Source: Rhizobium mayense (lineage in GTDB: Bacteria > Pseudomonadota > Alphaproteobacteria > Rhizobiales > Rhizobiaceae). Taken from it: DNA of 64,000 nucleotides. Under the pieces are notes generated by a model. That model ran no database searches. It saw only the letters and a program-made list of their open reading frames with translations, and was not told where the DNA came from. Shown one piece after another: positions 55,686 to 63,610 of this stretch. Made by a program: the position numbers and the translations under genes. How positions within the stretch are numbered: the stretch's first letter is position 1; the number at the start of each line of letters is the position of its first letter. Where the stretch lies: assembly GCF_030272705.1 (NCBI RefSeq), contig NZ_JARFYM010000001.1:372001-436000 (forward strand), read 5' to 3'.

Positions 55686-58199
55686 ATGAAAACACATGCA
55701 CGGGCCGTCGTTATCGGGGGTGGTGTCGTCGGTGTCTCGACGCTGTATCACCTGGCGAACAAGGGCTGGGACGATGTCGTCCTGCTTGAGCGGAAGGAAT
55801 TGACTTCCGGTTCGACCTGGCATGCAGCCGGTCTGCTGCCGCTCTTCAACATGAGCTACTCGGTCGGCCAGATCCACAAATATTCGGTGAAATTCTATCA
55901 GGAACTGCAGCAAGAGACTGGCATGAATGTCGGCTTCAGCCAGGTCTCCAATATTCGTCTCGCGCGGACCAAGGACCGTTGGGACGAATACATGTATTAC
56001 GCCGGGATTGCCGAGACGATCGGCGTGAAGGTGAACATTCTGACGCCCGAGCAGGTCAAGGAAATCTGGCCGCTCTGCGAAACGGATGGCCTGCTCGGCG
56101 CTATCCAGCATCCGGACGACGGCTATATTCAGCCGGCCGATCTGACACAGGCGCTCGCCAAGGGCGCACGTGACCGCGGCGCAACGATCTATCGCAACAC
56201 CACGGTAACGGCGATCGAGCAATTGCCCGACGGTCTCTGGAAGGTGACAACGGACAAGGGCGAAATCACCGCTGAACATATCGTCTCCTGCACCGGCAAT
56301 TTCGCGCGCAAGACTGGCGAGATGGTCGGCATCAGCATTCCCGTCATCCCGGTCGAACATCAATACATCGTCACCGAGCCGCATCCGGCGATCCTGGAGC
56401 GCAAGGCCAAGGGCCTGCCGGAAATGGGCGTGCTGCGGGAGTCCGACAGCGCCTGGTATATGCGCGAAGAAAATGGCGGCTTGCTGCTCGGCCCCTATGA
56501 GCACGGTGCGCCGGCCTGCTACGTCGACGGTCCGTCCGATGACAGCGAATACGAGCTCTTTCAGGAAGAGCTCGACCGTCTGATGCCGCATATCGAAACC
56601 GCGATCACGCGCGTTCCGGCCTTCGGCGAGGTCGGCATTAAGAAGGTCTACAACGGCGCCATCGCCTACACGCCGGATGGCAATCCGATCGTCGGCCCGG
56701 CGCCAGGCTTGAAGAACTTCTGGCTCAATGAAGGCCATTCCTTCGGTATCACCGCCGCCGGCGGCTCTGGCTGGCAGCTTGCCGAATGGATTGTCGACGG
56801 CGAACCGACCGTCGACATGATGGGTGTCGATCCCCGCCGCTTCGGCCCCTATGCGAACGAAGGCTATCTCATCGCCAAGAACGAAGAGGCCTATGCCAAC
56901 GTCTTCACCATGCACTATCCGGACGAAGAGCGGGCCGCCGCGCGTCCGCTGAAGACGACGCCGATCTATGATCGCCTGAAAGCCATGGGTGCCGTCTTCG
57001 GCTCCGTCTATGGCTGGGAACGCGCCAACTGGTTTGCGCCGGAAGGCTACGAGGTGCCGAAGGACCAGCTCGGCGTTGGCGCCGATGTCCTGACCAACCA
57101 CAATCACGCGCCGGCCACGGAAGATGGCCGTATCGTCGAGCGCTGGTCGTTCCGCCGTTCGAACTATTTCGAGCATGTCGGCAACGAAGTGCTGAACGTC
57201 AGCAAGAAGGTCGGCGTCCTCGATATGTCCGCCTTCGCCAAGATGGAAGTGTCCGGCCCGGGCGCGCGCGCCTGGCTGGAATCGATCTTCGCCAATGCAA
57301 TCCCCAAGAAGCGCGGGCGCATTGCGCTTTGCCATCTCCTGACGGTGCAGGGTGGCGTGCGTGCCGAATTCACGGTCTATGAATGGGCTCCGGGCCGCTT
57401 TTACCTGGTCTCGGCCGGTGCCTATGAGGCGCATGATCATGACTATCTGCGCAAGCTCGCGCCGACGGACGGTTCCGTTCGTCTGCAGCAGATCACCCAG
57501 CGCCTCGGCGTTCTCGTACTTGCCGGCCCGCGGTCGCGCGATGTCCTGAAGAAGCTCACCCGCACCAGCCTCGAGAACAAGGATTTCCCCTGGCTTTCCG
57601 GCAAGGAGATCTCAGTCGGAGCGGCGACAGCCCATGCACTGCGCGTCAATTTCGTCGGCGAGCTCGGATGGGAACTGCATCATCCGATCGAAATGCAGAA
57701 CTATATCTTCGACAAGCTGATGGAAGCCGGCGCCGAATTCGGAATCAAACCCTTCGGCATCCGCGCCATGCTCGCCATGTCGGTCGAAAAATCCTACCGG
57801 CTGATCCCGCGTGAAATGTCGATCGAGTACAATGCCTATGAATCGGCGCTCGACCGCTTTATCAAGCCGGAGAAGGAATTCCTCGGCCGCGAAGGCCTGC
57901 TGGCTTACAAGGACAAGGGCCTGAAATGGAATTTCGCGACGCTGGTGGTCGAGACCGGCAACGATGTCGATGCCCGCGGTTCGGAAGCGATCTATAACGA
58001 AGCCGGCGAACTTGTCGGTCGCGCCACCAACGGCTCCTACGGTTTCCGCATCGGCAAGTCACTGGCGCTTGCAATGCTGAAGCCGGGCTATGCCGTCGAA
58101 GGCACAAAGCTCAAGATCAAGATTTTGGGAACTATCTATACCGCCACCGTTGTCGGCGAGAGCCCGTATGATCCGGACAATGCGGCGCTACGCGCCTGA
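55686..58199 (+). CDS. FAD-dependent dimethylglycine/sarcosine dehydrogenase-like enzyme with GcvT domain
   Basis: 837 residues. DAO-type FAD domain 1-380 starting AVVIGGGVVGVSTLYHLANKG, with H46 in GSTWHAAGL, the residue that binds FAD covalently in dimethylglycine dehydrogenase. FAO_M linker, then GcvT folate-binding domain (about 440-730) and GcvT C-terminal barrel (to 837). It removes N-methyl groups from dimethylglycine, sarcosine or a similar amine, passing formaldehyde to tetrahydrofolate. A strong terminator follows, so it is monocistronic. Substrate not fixed by sequence. Confidence 0.92.
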   Translation: MKTHARAVVIGGGVVGVSTLYHLANKGWDDVVLLERKELTSGSTWHAAGLLPLFNMSYSVGQIHKYSVKFYQELQQETGMNVGFSQVSNIRLARTKDRWDEYMYYAGIAETIGVKVNILTPEQVKEIWPLCETDGLLGAIQHPDDGYIQPADLTQALAKGARDRGATIYRNTTVTAIEQLPDGLWKVTTDKGEITAEHIVSCTGNFARKTGEMVGISIPVIPVEHQYIVTEPHPAILERKAKGLPEMGVLRESDSAWYMREENGGLLLGPYEHGAPACYVDGPSDDSEYELFQEELDRLMPHIETAITRVPAFGEVGIKKVYNGAIAYTPDGNPIVGPAPGLKNFWLNEGHSFGITAAGGSGWQLAEWIVDGEPTVDMMGVDPRRFGPYANEGYLIAKNEEAYANVFTMHYPDEERAAARPLKTTPIYDRLKAMGAVFGSVYGWERANWFAPEGYEVPKDQLGVGADVLTNHNHAPATEDGRIVERWSFRRSNYFEHVGNEVLNVSKKVGVLDMSAFAKMEVSGPGARAWLESIFANAIPKKRGRIALCHLLTVQGGVRAEFTVYEWAPGRFYLVSAGAYEAHDHDYLRKLAPTDGSVRLQQITQRLGVLVLAGPRSRDVLKKLTRTSLENKDFPWLSGKEISVGAATAHALRVNFVGELGWELHHPIEMQNYIFDKLMEAGAEFGIKPFGIRAMLAMSVEKSYRLIPREMSIEYNAYESALDRFIKPEKEFLGREGLLAYKDKGLKWNFATLVVETGNDVDARGSEAIYNEAGELVGRATNGSYGFRIGKSLALAMLKPGYAVEGTKLKIKILGTIYTATVVGESPYDPDNAALRA

Positions 58200-58230
58200 T
58201 ATCTGACCTTCAGAGTATAAGTATTGAGGA

Positions 58231-58253
58231 GGCGACCCAGCGGTCGCCTTTTT
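58231..58253 (+). terminator. Intrinsic terminator of the FAD-GcvT gene
   Basis: GGCGACC-CAGC-GGTCGCC followed by TTTTT, 31 bp after the stop codon. Perfect stem, four-base loop and T-run: the clearest rho-independent terminator in the window. Confidence 0.92.
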
Positions 58254-58345
58254 CATTAATGGGAAACCAGTCGACTTAATAAAAACTCAAGCGCTTTGCT
58301 GTAGAAAATTAGGACGGGGCCGATTTTCTATTAGCAGGTTTTATC

Positions 58346-59176
58346 ATGCCATTTTTAGGTATTTCGGGAATGCAGTATTCCGGCGGCTCGCTTGCTGGAG
58401 CGCGCATTCTTCTCGCCGAGGATTCGAATGTCTTTACGTCGATGATCAGCAAGAAGTTGAAAGAACTCTTCGACATCGACATCGAAATCTGCAGGAATTT
58501 CGAAGAGTTGCAGCTTGCCTACGACAAATCGGCGGAGCCGATCCGGCTGGCGATCTCCAACATCAATCTGCCAGGAGCGGAAAAGGGCGAGGCGCTGGAA
58601 TATCTGATCGATCTCAGCATTCCGACGATTGTCTTCACCGGCACGTTCCAGGAAGGCATGCGCGATGAACTGATCGCGAAAGACATTGTCGACTATATCC
58701 TCAAGGACAATATCTTCGCCGTCGACCTGCTGGCGGAGTCGATTTGCCGCTTCCTTACCAATCATCGTCATCATGTGCTGATCGTCGACGACAGCGCCAC
58801 GGCACGTGCGCTGCTGTCGAGCCGCCTGAAGCGGTATAATTTCCGTGTCAGCGTCGCCGAGAACGGCACCAAGGCGCTGGAGATTCTGAAGGCCAATCGC
58901 GACATCGGCCTGATGGTCACCGACTACAACATGCCCGATATTGACGGATTCGAACTGACGCGCCGCATCCGCGCAAGCGTCGGCTCGCATGAGTTGCGCA
59001 TCATCGGTGTCTCGTCTTCCACGAACCGGCTGTTGTCGGCACGCTTTCTCAAGGCGGGTGGAAATGATTTCATTCTGCGGCCGTTCATTGATGAAGAATT
59101 CTACTGCCGCGTGAACCAAAATCTCGACACATTGCTGCAGATTCAATCGATGCGGCAGATAAGGCTGAGCGCCTGA
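58346..59176 (+). CDS. Double-receiver response regulator; first receiver lacks the phospho-acceptor Asp
   Basis: 276 residues, two receiver domains and no output domain. Receiver 1 (about 18-140) has the acidic pair E25-D26 and K120 but N72 (ISNINLPG) where the phosphorylated aspartate should be. Receiver 2 (about 143-265) is complete: D148/D149, D193 in VTDYNMPDIDG, and RPF. It is collinear with residues 1-265 of the GGDEF protein encoded 201 bp downstream (for example RLLSARFLKAGGNDFILRPF here and a near match there), so they arose by duplication. Likely a phosphorylation-dependent partner or competitor of that protein. Confidence 0.87.
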   Translation: MPFLGISGMQYSGGSLAGARILLAEDSNVFTSMISKKLKELFDIDIEICRNFEELQLAYDKSAEPIRLAISNINLPGAEKGEALEYLIDLSIPTIVFTGTFQEGMRDELIAKDIVDYILKDNIFAVDLLAESICRFLTNHRHHVLIVDDSATARALLSSRLKRYNFRVSVAENGTKALEILKANRDIGLMVTDYNMPDIDGFELTRRIRASVGSHELRIIGVSSSTNRLLSARFLKAGGNDFILRPFIDEEFYCRVNQNLDTLLQIQSMRQIRLSA

Positions 59177-59377
59177 CATGCCAGCAGCAGGGATCGATCG
59201 ATATTCAGAAATACAAAATATGAGGATAATTCATCTTTTGTGCAAGATTTCTGCAATCTACGGTTCCAATTTCTTCACGAATCCTGTTCACGATGGATCT
59301 GACGGGCGATGTTGTTTCGCCCATAACGTGCAACGCCGATCTGGGCGTGCCGTATGGTCTGGGAGGACTTAAGGGGA

Positions 59378-60709
59378 ATGGTGTTCCGCGCGGATTTCCT
59401 CAGCGATGGCCATAGTCATCGCCGTGGCAGCCAGAAGATGCTTCTGGTTGAAGATTCGCGCATGTTCTCTTCTGTCCTGTCTCATCGGTTCCAAACTGAG
59501 CTCGGACTGAGCGTCACCCACTGCGCCTCGCTGAAGCAACTGAATGAGGCGTTGGCGATCGGCGAGCATGGTTTCACCATGGCGGTGGTCGACCTCAATT
59601 TGCCGGATGCACCCCATGGCGAGGCGCTGGATGTTGCCATCGCCTACCATATTCCCACCATCGTCTTCACAGCGTCTTTCGACATGGACATGCGCAACCG
59701 CATCATGGAGCGCAGCATTGTCGACTATGTTCTGAAGGACAACGAGTTCGCCCTCGACAATCTCGTTTCCACCGTGCGGCGCGCCATCTCCAATCGCAGC
59801 ACGCGGGTACTGGTGGTAGATGACCTGCCGTCCGCACGGCGCGTGCTCGTGGAGCTTCTGGAGGCGCAGCAGTTCAAGGTCGCCGAGGCGGGTACCGGCG
59901 TCGAAGCCCTGGCGGTGCTTGACGAATATAGCGACATCGAAGTGGTCGTGACCGACCATCATATGCCCGACATGGATGGTTATGAACTGACCCGGCGTAT
60001 TCGCCATCGCTATGGTTCGGATCGGATGCGGGTCATTGGCATATCCTCCTCGACCGACCGCCTGCTGTCGGCGACGTTTCTGAAGGCCGGCGCCAGCGAT
60101 TTCATCTATCGCCCGTTCGTGGCCGAAGAGCTGCAATGCCGCATCGCGATCAATGTCGAAACGCTGATGCAGATCAAACAATTGCGCGCCGCCGCGGCAA
60201 GCGACTATCTGACCGGGCTCTATAACAGGCGCTATTTCTACGATCATGGTCCGCGGATCGTGAACGAATGCCTGCGTCATCATCGACCGACCTCGGTTGC
60301 GATCCTCGACATCGATCACTTCAAGCATCTGAACGACACCTACGGCCACGAGATCGGCGATCAGGTGCTGAAGGCCGTCGCCGGCCGGCTGCATTCCTTA
60401 TTCGAAGGCAGCGAAAACCTGCTGTCCCGGCTTGGCGGCGAGGAGTTCGCTATACTGTTCACCGAGATGGATTCACGCGCCGCGACCGCGGTTTGCGACG
60501 AGGTACGCGTCAATCTCTCGAATCTGAAAGTGAATGCGGACGACGAGGAATTATCGGTGACCGTGTCGATCGGTGTCGCCGAGGTTGCGGGCTATGAGGC
60601 ATTCGAAAACTATCTCAATGCCGCCGACCAGTTTCTCTATATGGCCAAGCACAAGGGCCGCAACCAGGTCTATTCCGACATCAAGATGACGGATGAAGCC
60701 GCGGAGTAA
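59378..60709 (+). CDS. PleD-like diguanylate cyclase: receiver-receiver-GGDEF
   Basis: 443 residues. Receiver 1 with D72 (VVDLNLPDA), receiver 2 with D193 (VTDHHMPDMDG), GGDEF domain about 275-435 with the active-site GGEEF at 353-357 and YLTGLYNRRYF at its start. The product-inhibition site RxxD is missing (GSEN in its place), so c-di-GMP feedback is not expected at that site. The order matches PleD, though in PleD receiver 2 is the degenerate one. ATG at 59378 follows GGAGG; ATG at 59354 is an alternative. Signals through c-di-GMP to motility or surface attachment (family knowledge). Confidence 0.9.
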   Translation: MVFRADFLSDGHSHRRGSQKMLLVEDSRMFSSVLSHRFQTELGLSVTHCASLKQLNEALAIGEHGFTMAVVDLNLPDAPHGEALDVAIAYHIPTIVFTASFDMDMRNRIMERSIVDYVLKDNEFALDNLVSTVRRAISNRSTRVLVVDDLPSARRVLVELLEAQQFKVAEAGTGVEALAVLDEYSDIEVVVTDHHMPDMDGYELTRRIRHRYGSDRMRVIGISSSTDRLLSATFLKAGASDFIYRPFVAEELQCRIAINVETLMQIKQLRAAAASDYLTGLYNRRYFYDHGPRIVNECLRHHRPTSVAILDIDHFKHLNDTYGHEIGDQVLKAVAGRLHSLFEGSENLLSRLGGEEFAILFTEMDSRAATAVCDEVRVNLSNLKVNADDEELSVTVSIGVAEVAGYEAFENYLNAADQFLYMAKHKGRNQVYSDIKMTDEAAE

Positions 60710-60727
60710 GCCACTTTATCGCCAGTA

Positions 60728-61747
60728 TCAGACAACGACGCCTGTACGGTTGGACGACATGGTGAGCTTGCGTTCGGCGCGCTCCTGCTGCGGCGAACGA
60801 TTGTAGAGTTCGCGATAACACTTGGAGAAGTGCGAAGCGGAAACGAAGCCGCAGGCAACAGCCACCTCAACGACCGGCATGGAGGACTGCACGAGCAGGT
60901 GACGCGCGCGATCGAGGCGGATTTCAAGATAGTAGCGGGCAGGCGAGCGGCCCATTTCCTGGCGGAACAAGCGCTCGATCTGACGGCGCGACAGGCCGGC
61001 ATCGTCGGCAATTTCGAGTAGCGACAGCGGCTCGGCGAGATTGCTTTCCATAAGCTCGATGATCGACAGTACCTTGGCGTTCTGAACGCCGAGGCGGGCG
61101 CGCAGCGGCAAGCGCTGGCGGTCATGCGGGCTGCGGACGCGGTCGGTCAGCTGCTGCTCGCAGACGCGGTTGACTAGGTTTTCGCCGAAATCCTGCCCGA
61201 TCAGATTGAGCATCATGTCGAGTGAAGCGGTGCCACCGGCGCAGGTGTAGAGATTGCTGTCGACTTCGTAGAGATCGGCATAAACTTCGGCCTGCGGAAA
61301 AGTCTCGGCAAAGCCCGGAAGGTTTTCCCAGTGAATGGCGCAGCGCTTGCCGTTCAGGAGGCCGGCTTGCGCCAGCACATGCGCGCCCGTACAGAGGCTA
61401 CCAACAGCGACGCCGCGATTATAGGTCTCGCGCAGCCATGCGTTGACCGACTTGTTGTGGAACTCCTCGACATAGATGCCGGAACAGACGAGCACCATGT
61501 TCGGCCGGTTTTCGCCGCCGAGATTTCGGCGCTCGTCGGCCAGCGACGTATTGACCTCGAGGCCGATGCCGCTGGAGGAGTAGACCTTCTGGCCGTCGGT
61601 CGAGGCCAGCCGCCACGTGTAGGCGGGATAACCAAGCATGCGGTTCGCAATCCGCAGCGTTTCGACCGCAGCGGAAAACGGCAGCATGGTAAAATGGGGA
61701 ACGAGAAAGAAAACCAGGGAACGCGTCTTAATCGGAGTCTTGCTCAT
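60728..61747 (-). CDS. GlxA/GbdR-type AraC regulator with DJ-1/PfpI-like sensor domain
   Basis: 339 residues. N-terminal class I glutamine amidotransferase-like domain (about 8-190; VGSLCTGAHVLAQAGLLNGKRCAIHWEN includes the nucleophile-position cysteine) and a C-terminal AraC double HTH (LSLLEIADDAGLSRRQIERLFRQEMGRSPARYYLEIRLDRARHLL ... CGFVSASHFSKCYRELYNRSP). GbdR of Pseudomonas, which activates dimethylglycine and sarcosine catabolism, has this architecture, and a demethylase of that type lies 2.5 kb away. ATG at 61747 is preceded by GGAGGTGG. Confidence 0.88.
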   Translation of the reverse strand: MSKTPIKTRSLVFFLVPHFTMLPFSAAVETLRIANRMLGYPAYTWRLASTDGQKVYSSSGIGLEVNTSLADERRNLGGENRPNMVLVCSGIYVEEFHNKSVNAWLRETYNRGVAVGSLCTGAHVLAQAGLLNGKRCAIHWENLPGFAETFPQAEVYADLYEVDSNLYTCAGGTASLDMMLNLIGQDFGENLVNRVCEQQLTDRVRSPHDRQRLPLRARLGVQNAKVLSIIELMESNLAEPLSLLEIADDAGLSRRQIERLFRQEMGRSPARYYLEIRLDRARHLLVQSSMPVVEVAVACGFVSASHFSKCYRELYNRSPQQERAERKLTMSSNRTGVVV

Positions 61748-62046
61748 ATCAGAAAAATCCACCTCCACCACCATCTATATACCTTGCGTCAAATGCGTCG
61801 GTTCGATGGTCTAATAGCGACATTGGCATGGATAATAGCGGCCGCAAAGGGATATTTGTGCGGGCTCACTAAAATTGTCGCTATAAAGAAAGCAGGCGGG
61901 GCGGGTAAGCAATTTCCAGAAGCAACCAAATATATATGCGGTTAATAATCAAGATAAAAACAAATACGCACTCAGAAGCAAAAATGTCCGAAAGGCGACA
62001 CTCGTTATGATTGAGCGCCGCCTTCAGGATTTATGGCATATCGCAA
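61748..62046. other. Control region upstream of the GlxA-type regulator
   Basis: 299 bp, AT-richer than its surroundings. It contains inverted 8-mers TAGCGACA (61815-61822) and TGTCGCTA (61876-61883) and a related AATAGCGG near 61834, which may be regulator sites. No gene seen. Confidence 0.45.
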
Positions 62047-62253
62047 TCATCGGGTAGCCTTGGGGTTCTTGGTTTCGTCAACGGCCGGCCAGCCCAAATC
62101 CTTGCGCATGTCGTCTGAAAGGGACTCGAGTTCGCGCTCGGTGCGCCACCGCTGCCAACGATCGGCAATCCGGGTGGCGAACTGCACAAAACCGCTGCCC
62201 GATGGAAGCGTGGTCCGCATCCTGCCGCTATCTCTGTAGGTAATCGTGGTCAT
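62047..62253 (-). CDS. DUF1127 small protein
   Basis: 68 residues. The C-terminal part RIADRWQRWRTERELESLSDDMRKDLGW matches the DUF1127/YjiS pattern (W-R, L..LSD..L.DLG). Small arginine-rich DUF1127 proteins of alphaproteobacteria have been linked to RNA turnover, phosphate and carbon metabolism. ATG at 62253 has GGAAGGAA upstream. A second small gene lies 76 bp upstream on the same strand. Confidence 0.85.
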   Translation of the reverse strand: MTTITYRDSGRMRTTLPSGSGFVQFATRIADRWQRWRTERELESLSDDMRKDLGWPAVDETKNPKATR

Positions 62254-62329
62254 TTCCAGGTTCCTTCCGGTTTTTCCGATGCCCGAAAGGTCGCGACCTT
62301 TACGAGCTAATATGGGTGTGGTTCACGCA

Positions 62330-62575
62330 TCAATCAAGCGAATAGATCTTATAGCTGCCATTAGTATTCTTGAACGATCGCACGTTGGCGGGCTTTCGTT
62401 CGAGGGCCGAGAGCACACTATCCGGCGGCAGGCCGCGGGCGTTGACGTCATCGATCAGATGCGCCGGAAACCGCGTTGCAATTTCGTCAAGCGTGTGCTG
62501 CGCCGTGCGCTGAATTTCGCGGGCGCGGATGAGATTGAACAAGCGAGATGCCTCGCGAAGCGCTGTGCCAGCCAT
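62330..62575 (-). CDS. Small hypothetical protein, DUF1127-like context
   Basis: 81 residues, basic, mainly helical: MAGTALREASRLFNLIRAREIQRTAQHTLDEI then a P/A-rich middle and the end SFKNTNGSYKIYSLD. ATG at 62575 follows AAGGAG by nine bases, strong support for translation. No family assigned. It precedes the DUF1127 gene on the same strand and is divergent from the LysR gene at 62697. Confidence 0.72.
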   Translation of the reverse strand: MAGTALREASRLFNLIRAREIQRTAQHTLDEIATRFPAHLIDDVNARGLPPDSVLSALERKPANVRSFKNTNGSYKIYSLD

Positions 62576-62621
62576 GGTCGTTACTCCTTCTCGGCTGCCT
62601 CTATCAATTTCGTTAGGACTA

Positions 62622-62668
62622 ATATGGTGCTTCGTTGACATTCAGACAAATGAAATGATATGGTGCTT
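62622..62668. promoter_or_regulatory. 11-bp direct repeat in the divergent LysR control region
   Basis: ATATGGTGCTT occurs at 62622-62632 and 62658-62668, 36 bp apart, between the small-protein gene and the LysR gene. Possible binding sites of the LysR protein or of another regulator. Confidence 0.35.
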
Positions 62669-62696
62669 AAAATCAGAAAAATTGAAGGACACCGTT

Positions 62697-63593
62697 ATGA
62701 CCGTACCGTTCCGCCGGCCCATACCGCTGCTCGACAATGAAGTTCTGCGCACCTTTGTCGCCATCGCCGAGACCGGTAATTTCTCCACGGCCGCCGATGC
62801 GGTTTACCGCACGCCCTCTGCCGTCTCGATGCAGATCAAGAAGCTGGAAGAGCAGTTGGGTGTGACGTTGTTCCTGCGTGACGCCCGCTCGGTCAACCTG
62901 ACGCAGCATGGCGAGATGCTGCTTTCCTACGCCCGCAACATCCTGGCGCTCTCCAATGAGGCCGTGTCGCGCTTCATCATGCCCGAGCTCAGCGGCGTTG
63001 TGCGGCTTGGTGCGCCTGATGATATCGGCGAGCGTCTGTTGCCGAGCATTCTGAAGAGTTTTTCGGAGAGTTATCCGGGCATCATGGTCGATGTGACCGT
63101 CGACATGAGCCTGCAATTGAAGAAGCGCATCGAGGAGCAGCGGCTGGATCTGGCGCTGATCAACTGCGCGACGCGGCCTTTCCCGACAGATGGCGAGGTT
63201 ATCTATACTGAGCGCTTGGTCTGGGCCGGCGCAAAGTGCGGGACGGCCTATCGCCGCGATCCGTTGCCGATCTCGATTTGGGAAGATGGCTGTATCTGGC
63301 GATCGGAGGCTTTGGCGCAGCTTGAGCGGCAGAAGCGGCCTTACCGTGTTTCCTACCTTAGCGCCCATACGATGGCGCAGCGCGCCGCGGTGGTCTCGGA
63401 CCTGGCGATTGCGCCGTTTCCGCGCTCCTATGTCACCGATGACATGACTGTCCTCGGCCCGAACGAAGGGCTGCCGGAACTTACCGCCTTCGACATACGC
63501 CTGCTGACGGCATCGCAGATGACCGGTCCGATGAAGGCTGTGGCGGACAGTATCCGCAATGCGTTCGTGGAGATTGCACGCGCTGCAGCTTGA
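62697..63593 (+). CDS. LysR-family transcriptional regulator
   Basis: 298 residues. HTH at about 15-75 (LLDNEVLRTFVAIAETGNFSTAADAVYRTPSAVSMQIKKLEEQLGVTLFLRDAR) and a LysR substrate-binding domain (about 95-290). ATG at 62697 has AAGGA upstream; an in-frame earlier start would run through the direct repeat. It converges on the ASKHA gene and could govern the small genes that diverge from it. Confidence 0.93.
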   Translation: MTVPFRRPIPLLDNEVLRTFVAIAETGNFSTAADAVYRTPSAVSMQIKKLEEQLGVTLFLRDARSVNLTQHGEMLLSYARNILALSNEAVSRFIMPELSGVVRLGAPDDIGERLLPSILKSFSESYPGIMVDVTVDMSLQLKKRIEEQRLDLALINCATRPFPTDGEVIYTERLVWAGAKCGTAYRRDPLPISIWEDGCIWRSEALAQLERQKRPYRVSYLSAHTMAQRAAVVSDLAIAPFPRSYVTDDMTVLGPNEGLPELTAFDIRLLTASQMTGPMKAVADSIRNAFVEIARAAA

Positions 63594-63610
63594 CGGCCGC
63601 GCGCCTGCAG

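Noticed and set aside
55584..57440. 618-codon open frame on the minus strand
   Set aside because: Lies entirely opposite the FAD-GcvT dehydrogenase gene; its residues show no family features, and it arises from third-position GC bias of the real gene.
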